A stretch of 64,000 nucleotides of DNA from Flavobacteriia bacterium (GCA_004293045.1 RDXY01000004.1:18907-82906); one strand, 5' to 3'. Counted from the stretch's first letter, positions 1-7,501 are shown. Program-made: numbers and translations. The notes: generated by a model not told the origin, from the sequence alone.

Positions 1-213
1 TTTATGGAAGGCGAAAATATTTATAAAAAACAATTGCCAACAAGCGGGATACTAGTAATGGGAAATGAAGCCAACGGCATATCATCAGAAATTGAAAATT
101 TAATTACTCAAAAAATTGCTATCCCTAGATTTGGAAATTTACAACAAACCGAAAGTTTAAACGTAGCCACCGCCACCGCCATATTTTTATCGGAATTTAA
201 AAGAAGTAACTAA
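1..213 (+). CDS. TrmH/SpoU-family RNA 2'-O-methyltransferase, C-terminal part
   Basis: The gene is cut by the left window edge, so only the last 70 codons are present. They hold the SPOUT methyltransferase signature: a MGNEANGI stretch (GxExxG, motif 2) and, about 25 residues later, a proline-led segment with ESLNVATAT (motif 3, part of the trefoil knot that binds SAM). Family members methylate the ribose 2'-OH of rRNA or tRNA in the cytosol. Which RNA is modified cannot be told from this fragment. The gene converges on porT, 25 bases away. Confidence 0.88.
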   Translation, partial: FMEGENIYKKQLPTSGILVMGNEANGISSEIENLITQKIAIPRFGNLQQTESLNVATATAIFLSEFKRSN

Positions 214-238
214 AAAATCAACTTTTTGACTTTACGAC

Positions 239-937
239 TTAATGGAACGTAAAGTTTACAAAAACCGCTCGGGTTTGCATCGATTTAATATTTCCGGTCC
301 AAGGAGAATTTGGATCCATATCGCGAATTAATTCATCACCCGTTCCAAAAACACCGCGGATGGATGGAGAAAATTTAAAATATTCCAAATATAAATCCAA
401 ACCAAAACCAACTTCGTAATTTTGCGTCCAAGTTTTTACTCGGAATCTATTTGCTGAATTATCGTCTGTTGCTTTTTCATTACTTCCTAAATTTAAAGTA
501 GAAGAAACACCTCCTACCAAAAATGGTCGCACATTTCCTGTTCGTAATGCAGAATATTTTAACAGCAATGGAAAATGTAAATTGGACGCTTTTACTTCTC
601 TTAATCGATCTACTCGATCTTCAATATTTGGGTAAATTAAATTACGTTGTGTGGCGTAAAAACCAGGTTCAAATCGTAAATCGAAAAAATCTATTAATCT
701 TAAGTTTACCACCAAACCTACGTTAAAACCAATGGCTGGCTTTAACTCGATATCTTTTCCAACGGTTTTGTAATTAAATTGATAATTATAACTACTAAAT
801 CCTAAATAATACCCAAAATGAATTTTTTGTTTTTCAAAATTTTGATCATTGATAATTGGATTTTTACCAAAGGTACCGCCCTGAGCAAATGATTTCAGCG
901 CGAATAATAAAATAAAAATAAGATATCTAACTTGCAT
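239..937 (-). CDS. porT: PorT, type IX secretion outer-membrane protein
   Basis: This 232-residue protein starts with a signal peptide (MQVRYLIFILLFALKSFAQ) and then has the alternating polar/hydrophobic strands of a small outer-membrane beta-barrel, ending in a strand with terminal FTFH. PorT is a known component of the type IX secretion system of Bacteroidota, needed to export proteins with C-terminal sorting domains. The start lies 2 bases after the ubiE stop, so the two are probably co-transcribed; as I recall, the ubiE-porT pairing is common in Flavobacteria. A protein with a T9SS tail is encoded at 6138-7472, so the system has a likely client nearby. Confidence 0.8.
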   Translation of the reverse strand: MQVRYLIFILLFALKSFAQGGTFGKNPIINDQNFEKQKIHFGYYLGFSSYNYQFNYKTVGKDIELKPAIGFNVGLVVNLRLIDFFDLRFEPGFYATQRNLIYPNIEDRVDRLREVKASNLHFPLLLKYSALRTGNVRPFLVGGVSSTLNLGSNEKATDDNSANRFRVKTWTQNYEVGFGLDLYLEYFKFSPSIRGVFGTGDELIRDMDPNSPWTGNIKSMQTRAVFVNFTFH

Positions 938-939
938 AT

Positions 940-1671
940 TTACTTTTTTGATGCTTTATAAATTGTAGCCACACCCATGGTTTGTGGTTCGTGCTTTACC
1001 TCTATAAACCCAATTTTTCGTAAAATATTGTTTAATGCTTCTCCAAAAGGGAAATTTTGTGCAGAAGTAGACAAATATTTGTACGCGGCTTTATCTTTAG
1101 AAAACAGTTTTCCAATGGTAGGCATAATAAAATTGGTGTACACATAATAGCCTTGTTTAAAAGGAAATTTTGTAGGCACAGATGTTTCTAAAATGATAAA
1201 AGTACCATTTGGTTTCAATACACGAAGTATTTCAGAAAGTCCTTTTTCTAAATTTTCAAAATTTCTTACACCGTATGCCACGGTTATTACATCAAAATAA
1301 TTATCCGTGTAGGGAATTTTTTCTCCATCACCTAAAACCATTTGAATTTTTGAATCTAAGTTTTTGTCTGAAATTTTTTTCTTACCCATGTCAAGCATGC
1401 CTTGTGAAATATCTAAACCGATAATTTCTGTAGCTGTGGTTTCTGCAAACAATATGGCTAAATCTCCTGTTCCGGTAGCAATATCTAAAATAGAGGTTGG
1501 TTGTTGAAGTTTTACCATTTGTAAAATCTTCTTTTTCCAGGTAGCATCAGTTCCTAACGAAATTATTTTATTTAATCCATCATAATTTTCGGAAATGGTA
1601 TCAAACATTTGAGCTACTTGCTCTTTTTTACCTGTTTCGGAATCTTGATACGGTTTTATGGTTTCGGACAT
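940..1671 (-). CDS. ubiE: Demethylmenaquinone methyltransferase
   Basis: This class I SAM-dependent methyltransferase of 243 residues performs the last step of menaquinone synthesis, methylating demethylmenaquinone. Visible motifs are an N-terminal MFDTISENYDGLN segment, SAM motif I (ILDIATGTGDLA), the acidic LDIS end of strand 2, and GDGEKIPY plus VAYGVRNF further on. I chose the ATG at 1671 because the 16 codons upstream in the open frame are hydrophobic and unlike the family N-terminus. Flavobacteria use menaquinone rather than ubiquinone, so the menaquinone role is inferred from lineage. Transcribed into porT. Confidence 0.95.
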   Translation of the reverse strand: MSETIKPYQDSETGKKEQVAQMFDTISENYDGLNKIISLGTDATWKKKILQMVKLQQPTSILDIATGTGDLAILFAETTATEIIGLDISQGMLDMGKKKISDKNLDSKIQMVLGDGEKIPYTDNYFDVITVAYGVRNFENLEKGLSEILRVLKPNGTFIILETSVPTKFPFKQGYYVYTNFIMPTIGKLFSKDKAAYKYLSTSAQNFPFGEALNNILRKIGFIEVKHEPQTMGVATIYKASKK

Positions 1672-1821
1672 TGTTTTAATTTTGAAGTACAAAAGTACGA
1701 TTAAAAAGTTCAAGTTCAAAAATCAAACTCAATTTCAAGAACAAGAACATTTTCCATTTTCAGAAACACTGATTAAAGAAATTTTAAAAATTTGTAAAAT
1801 CTGTGTTCCAAAAAAGTGTGT

Positions 1822-2307
1822 TTATTTTTTCAAATAAGTTTGAAACGTAAAATCAAAGGCGTGTTTTTCATCTTTTGGATGCAGTTCTTCAAAAATAAGA
1901 TTCCAATGTGTCGGATTTATTTCCGGGAAAAAAGTATCCGCTTCAACAGTTGTATGAACACGAGTAAGTTCAACTTTATCAGCCCTATCGATAGCTTGTT
2001 TGTAAATTTCGCCACCGCCAATAATAAAAACTTCTTCGTTTTTTGGACAAACTTTTATAGCTTCTTCTATACTTGAAACCACTATACATCCTTCTGGTGC
2101 TATATAATCCTTTTGACGAGTAATAATCACGTGTGTTCTGTTTGGTAAAGGTTTTGGAAAACTTTCAAAGGTTTTTCTTCCCATAATGATATAATGCTCA
2201 GAAGTTAACGCTTTAAAACGTTTAAAATCATCTGGTAAATGCCAAACCAATTGGTTGTCTTTTCCCAAAGCATTATTAGTTGATGTTGCGGCGATTAGTG
2301 TGAGCAT
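1822..2307 (-). CDS. folA: Dihydrofolate reductase
   Basis: A 161-residue enzyme, the usual length for a chromosomal DHFR. It reduces dihydrofolate to tetrahydrofolate with NADPH. Landmarks are AATSTNNALGKDNQLVWHLP at the N-terminus (Met-20-loop region), the DDFKRFK substrate helix with its acidic residues, MGRKTFES for cofactor binding, and FIIGGGEIY near the C-terminus. Its product is consumed by ThyA-dependent cycling, and thyA lies upstream on the same strand, separated by the cassette-like island. The sequence looks like a housekeeping enzyme rather than a trimethoprim-resistance cassette gene. Confidence 0.96.
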   Translation of the reverse strand: MLTLIAATSTNNALGKDNQLVWHLPDDFKRFKALTSEHYIIMGRKTFESFPKPLPNRTHVIITRQKDYIAPEGCIVVSSIEEAIKVCPKNEEVFIIGGGEIYKQAIDRADKVELTRVHTTVEADTFFPEINPTHWNLIFEELHPKDEKHAFDFTFQTYLKK

Positions 2308-2372
2308 AGTTGTAAATTTGATGTGCTAAGGTAATGATTTTGTGAGAAATTATTGATTTAAACTTTAATAGC

Positions 2373-2505
2373 TATTAACGTTCCGCCGCTTCTCGTCAGT
2401 TGCGAACTTCGGGACGAATTATTTTCTGTTAAAGATAAAAATTCTTGTGAAACGTAAACGTGAATTTACTACAAAATTCGCAATCTTGCCAAACGCCTGT
2501 TACAA
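2373..2505 (-). other. attC-like recombination site A
   Basis: A 133-bp imperfect palindrome. The outer 7-mers on the minus strand are TTGTAAC (2505-2499) and GTTAATA (2379-2373), in the place of R'' and R' boxes. Inner complementary parts include TTGCGAA (2400-2406) against the ATTCG/CAAT area at 2476-2484. It lacks the TGGCGG/CCGCCA inner stem of sites B and C and is the most diverged of the three, but has the same length and position relative to its gene. Confidence 0.5.
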
Positions 2506-3366
2506 GCAGGTTTTATTTTGAAATATTTGTTGTCTGTTTGGTCGAACTTTCACTTACAACTTTAAATTCCATTTCTTCATTACTAACATGCATATTTATT
2601 GTTGAATTTAATTCATATAACAGATAAAATGTGTTTTCAATATCATAAATGATTTGTCCATTTCCTGAACCATTTGCTTTTAATGATAAGTCAGTATTTT
2701 TTGAGTTTATGGCATATATTTGAGTTATGTCAAAATATGCATTATTATTTTCGATTTTTTTGAAAGTATAAGTTATTGTATTTGTTAAATTGAAATTAAA
2801 TTTTCCAATAGGAATGCTAATTGGCATTTCTCTCACAAAACTTTCTCCTAATTTTATTTTCTGTTCTGGTAATGAAACTTGACTGATTACTTTTTGCATA
2901 GAAGATAAGAAATCTATTCTATAGAGTGAATCTAATTTCGGCGCATTGATTGAATCTAATTCGGGTGTTTTATCTATAACTACATGTCCATATATAGTTG
3001 TTCCGCTAGGTATTATTGATTTTTCGTCGCCTTCAAATTTAATTGTTAAAGGGAATTTTCCATTTTTTAAGCTACCTGTCGAATTAGTACTTTCAATGTG
3101 ATTTTTGCTCAAAGTATATTTAGGATTTTCTAAATTTTTCTCTTCAAGTCTTTTTAATAATTCATTAGGACCTAAATAAGTTACTGTGTTTTTAGAAGTT
3201 GATTCCATTGATTGTTTGTAAACCAAATTCGGTTTATAGGCAACTTTAAAGAGAATTTCTTGTGCTTGAATTTCATAACTAATAAAAAAAAGTATAGAAA
3301 GTAATAAGAGTTTTTTCATTTTATATTTTGTCTTTTTAAACCGTTCGCCTTTAAACTTGCTTGTAA
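2379..3366 (-). mobile_element. Putative gene cassette 3 (secreted protein)
   Basis: Read on the minus strand this 988-bp unit runs from the core of site B to the core of site A. It holds one gene, followed 8 bases after the stop by its attC-like site. Its ends are complementary: the first 15 bases and the reverse complement of the segment at 2499-2513 agree at 14 positions, which is the end rule of integron cassettes. Inference; no integrase gene is visible. Confidence 0.55.
2513..3319 (-). CDS. Secreted protein of unknown function (cassette gene)
   Basis: A 268-residue protein that I do not recognise with certainty. It has a Sec signal peptide (MKKLLLLSILFFISYEIQAQ) and a predicted periplasmic, beta-rich body with many Ile/Val/Tyr alternations, resembling the loosely defined DUF6263-type proteins of Bacteroidota; that link is weak. 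The ATG at 3319 is preferred because a longer open frame would run into the palindromic site B. It is the only gene between two attC-like sites and ends 8 bases before the downstream one, as cassette genes usually do. Confidence 0.7.
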   Translation of the reverse strand: MKKLLLLSILFFISYEIQAQEILFKVAYKPNLVYKQSMESTSKNTVTYLGPNELLKRLEEKNLENPKYTLSKNHIESTNSTGSLKNGKFPLTIKFEGDEKSIIPSGTTIYGHVVIDKTPELDSINAPKLDSLYRIDFLSSMQKVISQVSLPEQKIKLGESFVREMPISIPIGKFNFNLTNTITYTFKKIENNNAYFDITQIYAINSKNTDLSLKANGSGNGQIIYDIENTFYLLYELNSTINMHVSNEEMEFKVVSESSTKQTTNISK

Positions 3367-3492
3367 CGTTCCGGCGCTTGGCGTAGTGGCGGATTTTTAC
3401 CACAAATGTTTATACGAAGCACTCACTTCAAATATAGCAAAAATGTCTCTACGAAGCACGTCACCCGCCATTACGCCAAACCGCTGTTATGT
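3361..3492 (-). other. attC-like recombination site B
   Basis: A 132-bp imperfect palindrome. On the minus strand it starts with ACATAAC (3492-3486) and ends with GTTACAA (3367-3361). A strong inner stem pairs TGGCGG (3387-3392) with CCGCCA (3465-3470), leaving a 72-nt terminal loop. Spacing and much of the arm sequence match site C. Inside the loop TACGAAGCAC occurs twice (near 3413 and 3450). Confidence 0.68.
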
Positions 3493-3505
3493 GCCGTTTT
3501 TCTTG

Positions 3506-3724
3506 TCAGTGTTGTAACCAATTTTTGTAACGTTTCTGCAATAGTCCTAATAAAAGTCCCATTAAGGGAACTAAAATGAGTGTCAAAATTAAGGTCTTTA
3601 AAAGATTGTGCAAATGTCCAATGTGAGGCATAAGCAACGCGAACAGAATATTGATTAATGGATAAATACAAAGCCAAGTAAGTAAAGCCATTTTCCACTT
3701 TTCGGGTTGTCCGTTTTCTTTCAT
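3506..3724 (-). CDS. Small membrane protein resembling the tail of ABM-domain membrane proteins
   Basis: A 72-residue protein with two hydrophobic segments (about 12-33 and 42-62) and a basic C-terminus. The order PEKWKMALLTWLCIYPLI, then a loop, then a second helix, resembles the C-terminal membrane part of COG3224 proteins, which normally follow an antibiotic-biosynthesis-monooxygenase domain that is absent here. Its start overlaps the stop of the upstream dehydrogenase gene by 4 bases (ATGA), so the two are translationally coupled. The stop lies 14 bases before the attC-like site B. Function unknown. Confidence 0.65.
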   Translation of the reverse strand: MKENGQPEKWKMALLTWLCIYPLINILFALLMPHIGHLHNLLKTLILTLILVPLMGLLLGLLQKRYKNWLQH

Positions 3725-4491
3725 AGCGGTTGAACTGGCGATTTTTTGTTAATGATTTTCAAGAAAAGTTTAGGGTTAATTCTTGAACCAATTCTTAAAA
3801 CTTTTACAATGCCAATAGGTATTTCAAAAATGTCCTTGCTTATTGCGTTTAAGCTTTCAATAGCCACTTTTTCTGCTGAAATTCCTTTGTCAGTTTGTCC
3901 ACGTTTATCTCTTGCACCATTATCTAACTCAGTATCTACAATTGGTGGTAAAATTTCAAAAACCTTTACAGTTGTGGCTTCTAACTGCTTGCGTAATGAA
4001 ATTGAAAAAGAATGTAAAGCAGATTTTGTCGCTGAATAAATAGGAACAATTCCCAATGGAACAATTCCCAATCCAGATGAAACATTGACAATTGCACTTT
4101 CTTTTTGCTTCATAAAGTGAGGTGTAAAAAGTGCTGTCAAATGGAAAGTTGCTTCTAAATTGATTGAAGTTTCGCTGTCACCATTCAGATAGTCCGTTTC
4201 GCCCTTTCTAAAATCAATTTCTCGCTGAATACCTGCATTGTTCACAATTATATTAATAGCAGGAAATTGTGCTATGCAAAAATTGAATAGTTGTCTGCGT
4301 TCTTCAACATTAGAAATGTCGCACTGTTTTGTAATAAGTTGAGGAAGCAAGATTTTTGCTTCCTTTAATTTATTCTCTCTTCTGCCGCACACTATAACAG
4401 TATTGCCTTTGGCAACAAATTGTTTAGCCAATTCTAAGCCAATGCCTGTTGCTCCGCCTGTTATCAGGATTGTATTATTTGTTAGATTCAT
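3721..4491 (-). CDS. Short-chain dehydrogenase/reductase (DltE-like)
   Basis: A 256-residue classical SDR. It has the Rossmann glycine motif TGGATGIG near residue 11, the NNAG motif around 87-90, a catalytic Ser in NVSSGLG and the YSATK (YxxxK) pair around 150. Such enzymes oxidise or reduce alcohol/keto groups with NAD(P). Overall it resembles the COG3967 (DltE) subgroup, whose substrate is not established. It begins 1 base after the VOC gene, so both belong to one transcript. Part of the five-gene putative cassette. Confidence 0.88.
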   Translation of the reverse strand: MNLTNNTILITGGATGIGLELAKQFVAKGNTVIVCGRRENKLKEAKILLPQLITKQCDISNVEERRQLFNFCIAQFPAINIIVNNAGIQREIDFRKGETDYLNGDSETSINLEATFHLTALFTPHFMKQKESAIVNVSSGLGIVPLGIVPIYSATKSALHSFSISLRKQLEATTVKVFEILPPIVDTELDNGARDKRGQTDKGISAEKVAIESLNAISKDIFEIPIGIVKVLRIGSRINPKLFLKIINKKSPVQPL

Positions 4492-4492
4492 T

Positions 4493-4891
4493 TTATTGTT
4501 TGTTTAAAGGTGCAAAAAAACCAATGTTGTTTCCGTCTGGGTCAATTACTTGTGCAAAACGTTGTCCCCAAAATGCGTCCCAAGGTTCTTTGAAAGATTG
4601 ATGTCCTGCTTCAATAAGTTTGGTGTAAGTTTCGTCAACTTCTGCTGGTGTTTTACACGCAAATTGCAAACTAATTCTATTGTCGCCTATTGGGGCTTGC
4701 CAATTTGGGTTTGTATGCAACATTGTAGTTTCGGGAATAAATCCGATACTGTAACCGTCTTCCGATGTAAACTCAACGTGGTGTTCGTTGTCCTGACCTT
4801 CGGGAATTGCAAGCCCAAGAGTACGATAGAATGAAAGGGATTTTCCTAAGTCTTTTACAGTTATGCCAACTGTGTGTAATGAAATTGCCAT
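4493..4891 (-). CDS. VOC-family (glyoxalase/bleomycin-resistance fold) protein
   Basis: A 132-residue protein with two beta-alpha-beta-beta-beta modules. The first opens with VGITVKDLGKSLSFYRTLGL, the second ends with VIDPDGNNIGFF, both typical of vicinal-oxygen-chelate proteins. Members bind a divalent metal and act on small substrates or sequester antibiotics; the substrate here cannot be named. It leads directly into the SDR gene and has its own 84-base upstream gap, where a promoter is likely. Confidence 0.85.
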   Translation of the reverse strand: MAISLHTVGITVKDLGKSLSFYRTLGLAIPEGQDNEHHVEFTSEDGYSIGFIPETTMLHTNPNWQAPIGDNRISLQFACKTPAEVDETYTKLIEAGHQSFKEPWDAFWGQRFAQVIDPDGNNIGFFAPLNKQ

Positions 4892-4975
4892 TGTTTATAT
4901 TTTTGAATGATTTAATGGCACAAAGTTCTGTAATCCTTTTTTAGTAAGTGTTGCTCTATATCAACGTTTTGATGA

Positions 4976-5374
4976 TTACGATATTTGGTAAGATTTTTTT
5001 ATGAAGCTGTAAATTTCAGTTGTCAATTCGTCCAGAGTGGAAATTCGGATATGATTTTCATATTTACTGTTCCAAATTAAACTTTTGATTATTGGAAAAT
5101 CGTTTTGCTCTTTTTCTGAATAAAACTTGATGTCTAATTGTGTTTTCATAGGTCTCACAATTAGAAAGGTTTTGTGATGAACAAATACAATACAGTTTTT
5201 TGTCGCACTTACTACGATGTTTTCCCAATTAATAATTTCCGCTAAAAGTCTGTCAAATATAAATTCTAATTCTTCTGCTTTATTTTTGAAAAGATCTCCA
5301 ATGTTTACTTTTACACAGTTATGCCATTGGTTTGGGTTTTTTAATTCTCTTTCACATTTAGGGCAAGTCTGCAT
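4976..5374 (-). CDS. DUF5655-domain protein with N-terminal Cys-rich motif
   Basis: A 132-residue protein. It opens with CPKC and, about 14 residues on, HNC (residues 4-19), which could hold a zinc ion. The rest fits DUF5655: an alpha/beta body with a basic/aromatic centre (HHKTFLIVRPMK) and a C-terminal helix. DUF5655 is predicted in the literature to bind DNA or RNA, but I cannot confirm a function. It starts 1 base after the Crp/Fnr-type regulator gene, so the two are probably expressed together. Confidence 0.72.
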   Translation of the reverse strand: MQTCPKCERELKNPNQWHNCVKVNIGDLFKNKAEELEFIFDRLLAEIINWENIVVSATKNCIVFVHHKTFLIVRPMKTQLDIKFYSEKEQNDFPIIKSLIWNSKYENHIRISTLDELTTEIYSFIKKSYQIS

Positions 5375-5375
5375 A

Positions 5376-5945
5376 TTAAAGTTGTGATTTTATTCTGCTC
5401 AAAGTAGAAGGTGTCAAACCTAAATACGATGCAGCCATTTTGTTAGAAACTCTTACTAAAAAGTCGGGTTGATATTTCATAACCCATTGCACTTTTTCTA
5501 ATGCGTCAAAACCCTGAAAACCATAAATCCTTTGTTGAGCCGTAATGAAACCACGTTCTAAAATTTGTCTATAAACTTTGGCAAACTGAGGCACAGTTTC
5601 AACTAAATGAAAAAAGTTTTCTCTTGATATTTTTAGTAGTTCGGATTTTTCAATTGTCTGTACAAACTCGAAAGCTAGTGTTTGGTCTATTAAGCTTGGT
5701 AGTGCTGTGCCAAAAGCACCTTCAAAAGCAAAATACCTTGTTGTGTCTATGCCTTCATTGTTAGTTGTAAATAGTCTTAAACAACCCTTATTTACAAAAT
5801 AGTAATGTTTGCAAATCTGTCCTTGATTGAGTAGAAATTCGTTTCGTTTTGTTGTCAAGTGGGTAAAATGAGAACAAATATGGTCGAGTGTCGGCTCGTC
5901 AATAATTGTCCTATTCCTAAAATATATTTTGAGTTTTTCGTACAT
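5376..5945 (-). CDS. Crp/Fnr-family transcriptional regulator
   Basis: A 189-residue regulator. Residues 1-120 form a cyclic-nucleotide-binding-like beta-barrel (NKGCLRLF and RYFAFEG strands), and the C-terminal 60 residues end in a helix-turn-helix with NKMAASYLGLTPSTLSRIK. The FxxLV/arginine phosphate-binding cassette of true cAMP receptors is not evident, as in most Bacteroidota homologues of this type. First gene of the putative five-gene cassette, with 33 bases between the cassette core and its start, so it may control the cassette. Confidence 0.87.
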   Translation of the reverse strand: MYEKLKIYFRNRTIIDEPTLDHICSHFTHLTTKRNEFLLNQGQICKHYYFVNKGCLRLFTTNNEGIDTTRYFAFEGAFGTALPSLIDQTLAFEFVQTIEKSELLKISRENFFHLVETVPQFAKVYRQILERGFITAQQRIYGFQGFDALEKVQWVMKYQPDFLVRVSNKMAASYLGLTPSTLSRIKSQL

Positions 5946-5978
5946 CTGTCTGTTTGTGTGGTGTCGCTTTAAAATGGC

Positions 5979-6110
5979 ACATAACGGTTTGCAGCTTGCA
6001 GAAGTGGCGGATTATTTGCACCAAAGTTACTAAATATTACTGAACTTTCAACAAGCACAAAACTTTCTGAAATGCACTGAACCCGCCATTTTTGCAAACT
6101 GCTGTTGTAT
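5979..6110 (-). other. attC-like recombination site C
   Basis: A 132-bp imperfect palindrome with outer 7-mers ATACAAC (6110-6104) and GTTATGT (5985-5979) on the minus strand. The inner stem pairs TGGCGG (6005-6010) with CCGCCA (6083-6088) around a 72-nt loop, exactly the spacing in site B. AGTGGCGGATT at the left inner arm and ACCCGCCATT at the right are shared with site B. Confidence 0.68.
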
Positions 6111-7500
6111 GAAGCCTTAAGTTAAAAAAATTAAACTTTATTGTTTAAGTAATTTATAATTAAATACATTATTTTCTGTTTCAACTTTAATTATATACAT
6201 ACCTTTTGGTAATGAGTTAATATTTATTATTGAATTATTACCAGTTATCTTTAATACTTGTTTGCCTGATATATCATGCATATAAATATTTCTTGTATTT
6301 GAATTTTTTAGGTTTTTTAAATAAAAGAAATCACTAGCAGGGTTTGGAAATATTTTAAAATCTTCAGTTGAATAATAATCCAAACCTAAATTTGTACAAC
6401 TGACATTAATTGGAAAAAAGCTATCTAAATTTGATCCAATACCCAATTGACCTAAATTATTTTGACCAAAAGTACTTAGTTCAAAATCTGAGTTTAAAAC
6501 AGAAGAAAATTTGAAACCATTACTTAACATTGTCCAATTAGTTCCATTTCCTACTTGTGATGGATTACTAACATTCGTGTTGTTTCCATTACCTAATTGT
6601 CCATTAGAATTATTTCCCCAAGACCAGAGTGTTCCATTATTTTTTAAAGCTAAATTAAAGTTAAAGTAAGAACTTATTTTTGACCAATCTGAAGAAGCCC
6701 CATTTTGTGTCGGAATTGAATTAAAGTTTGCACCCCAAGACCAAAGTGTTCCATTATTTTTTATAGCCATAGTATACCAGAAGCCTGTTGAAATTTCTTT
6801 CCAATCTGTTGAAGTGCCAATTTGAGTAGGAGCGAAAATTTGCGAGAATAAAATTCCATTTCCTAATTCACCATAATTACTTTGCCCCCAAGACCATAAT
6901 GTGTTATTATTTTTTAATGCTATAGTCGATAGTCCTCCAAAGGATATGGATTTCCAATCCATATCAGTTCCTATTTGTGTAGGAACTAATATATCAGATG
7001 TGTTAGATGGTTGACCCAATTGATTATTTCCATCGTTTAAACCCCAACCCCAAAGAGTAAAGTTATTTTTTATTGCAGCTGAAACATATATTCCACCAAA
7101 AACATCTTTCCAGTCATTTTCATTTCCAATTTGAGTAGGTGTATTTAAATTAATAATTGAATTATTTCCGATTTGTCCATTAGAATTATTTCCCCAAGCC
7201 CAGAGTGTTCCATCGTTTTTTATACCAATTGAATGACCCGCTCCAGCTGCAATATCTCTCCAATTATTAGAATTTCCTATCTGAATTGGTATATTACTAT
7301 CTATATTATTTCCATTACCTAATTGTCCGAATTGATTCATTCCCCAAGCCCAAAGTGTTCCATCAGTTCTTATAGCTATTGTATGATATTGACCATTGCT
7401 TACTTGTTTCCAACATTGGGAATATAATTCGTTATTTATTAACATTAAGACTAATAATAGTAGTTTTTTCATAATTGTAGTTTTTAAAGGTTTTATACAA
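5985..7500 (-). mobile_element. Putative gene cassette 1 (RCC1-repeat secreted protein)
   Basis: A 1516-bp unit from the core at 7495-7501 to site C. Its ends are inverted repeats: GGTTTTATACAAC (7489-7501) against the reverse complement of 6104-6116, agreeing at 11 of 13 positions. One gene with a 28-base leader fills it, and the attC-like site follows 27 bases after the stop. Confidence 0.5.
6138..7472 (-). CDS. RCC1-repeat beta-propeller protein with T9SS type A sorting domain
   Basis: A 444-residue secreted protein. A signal peptide (MKKLLLLVLMLINNELYSQ) is followed by seven RCC1-type repeats of about 50 residues, each marked by TLWxWGxNxxGQLGxG or a variant, enough for a seven-bladed propeller (residues 20-360). 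The last 75 residues are a type IX sorting domain: FKIFPNPASD, then a LYS-type strand pattern and KGMYIIKVET near the end. It should be exported by the T9SS, to which PorT belongs. The fifth repeat is shortened. What the propeller binds is unknown. A T9SS client in a putative cassette is notable. Confidence 0.88.
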   Translation of the reverse strand: MKKLLLLVLMLINNELYSQCWKQVSNGQYHTIAIRTDGTLWAWGMNQFGQLGNGNNIDSNIPIQIGNSNNWRDIAAGAGHSIGIKNDGTLWAWGNNSNGQIGNNSIINLNTPTQIGNENDWKDVFGGIYVSAAIKNNFTLWGWGLNDGNNQLGQPSNTSDILVPTQIGTDMDWKSISFGGLSTIALKNNNTLWSWGQSNYGELGNGILFSQIFAPTQIGTSTDWKEISTGFWYTMAIKNNGTLWSWGANFNSIPTQNGASSDWSKISSYFNFNLALKNNGTLWSWGNNSNGQLGNGNNTNVSNPSQVGNGTNWTMLSNGFKFSSVLNSDFELSTFGQNNLGQLGIGSNLDSFFPINVSCTNLGLDYYSTEDFKIFPNPASDFFYLKNLKNSNTRNIYMHDISGKQVLKITGNNSIININSLPKGMYIIKVETENNVFNYKLLKQ

Positions 7501-7501
7501 C
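7489..7501 (-). other. Upstream cassette boundary (core-like site D)
   Basis: On the minus strand GTTGTAT (7501-7495) starts the cassette-1 unit and matches the complement of the first box of site C. No full 132-bp site fits between here and the thyA stop at 7595, so this is either a secondary insertion point or a remnant. Confidence 0.4.

Larger units (their letters stand above)
3367..5984 (-). mobile_element. Putative gene cassette 2 (five genes)
   Basis: A 2618-bp unit between the cores of sites C and B, carrying five co-oriented genes. Its ends are inverted repeats: GGCACATAAC at 5976-5985 is the exact reverse complement of GTTATGTGCC at 3486-3495. Five genes in one unit is unusual for a cassette; I saw no further site inside, although the 84-base gap at 4892-4975 could hide a decayed one. 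Confidence 0.5.

Noticed and set aside
1822-2307. folA as a trimethoprim-resistance integron cassette gene
   Set aside because: It lies outside the complementary ends (site A ends at 2373), is not followed by an attC-like site on its own strand, and looks like a housekeeping DHFR.
3471-3698. 75-codon open frame overlapping the small membrane protein gene
   Set aside because: It runs into attC-like site B and lacks any recognisable domain; the overlapping frame at 3506-3724 has clear helices and an ATGA link to the upstream gene.
2373-6110. The palindromes as transposon ends or REP-type repeats
   Set aside because: No transposase or target duplication is seen, and the outer 7-mers differ between sites while matching within each unit, which REP elements would not do.
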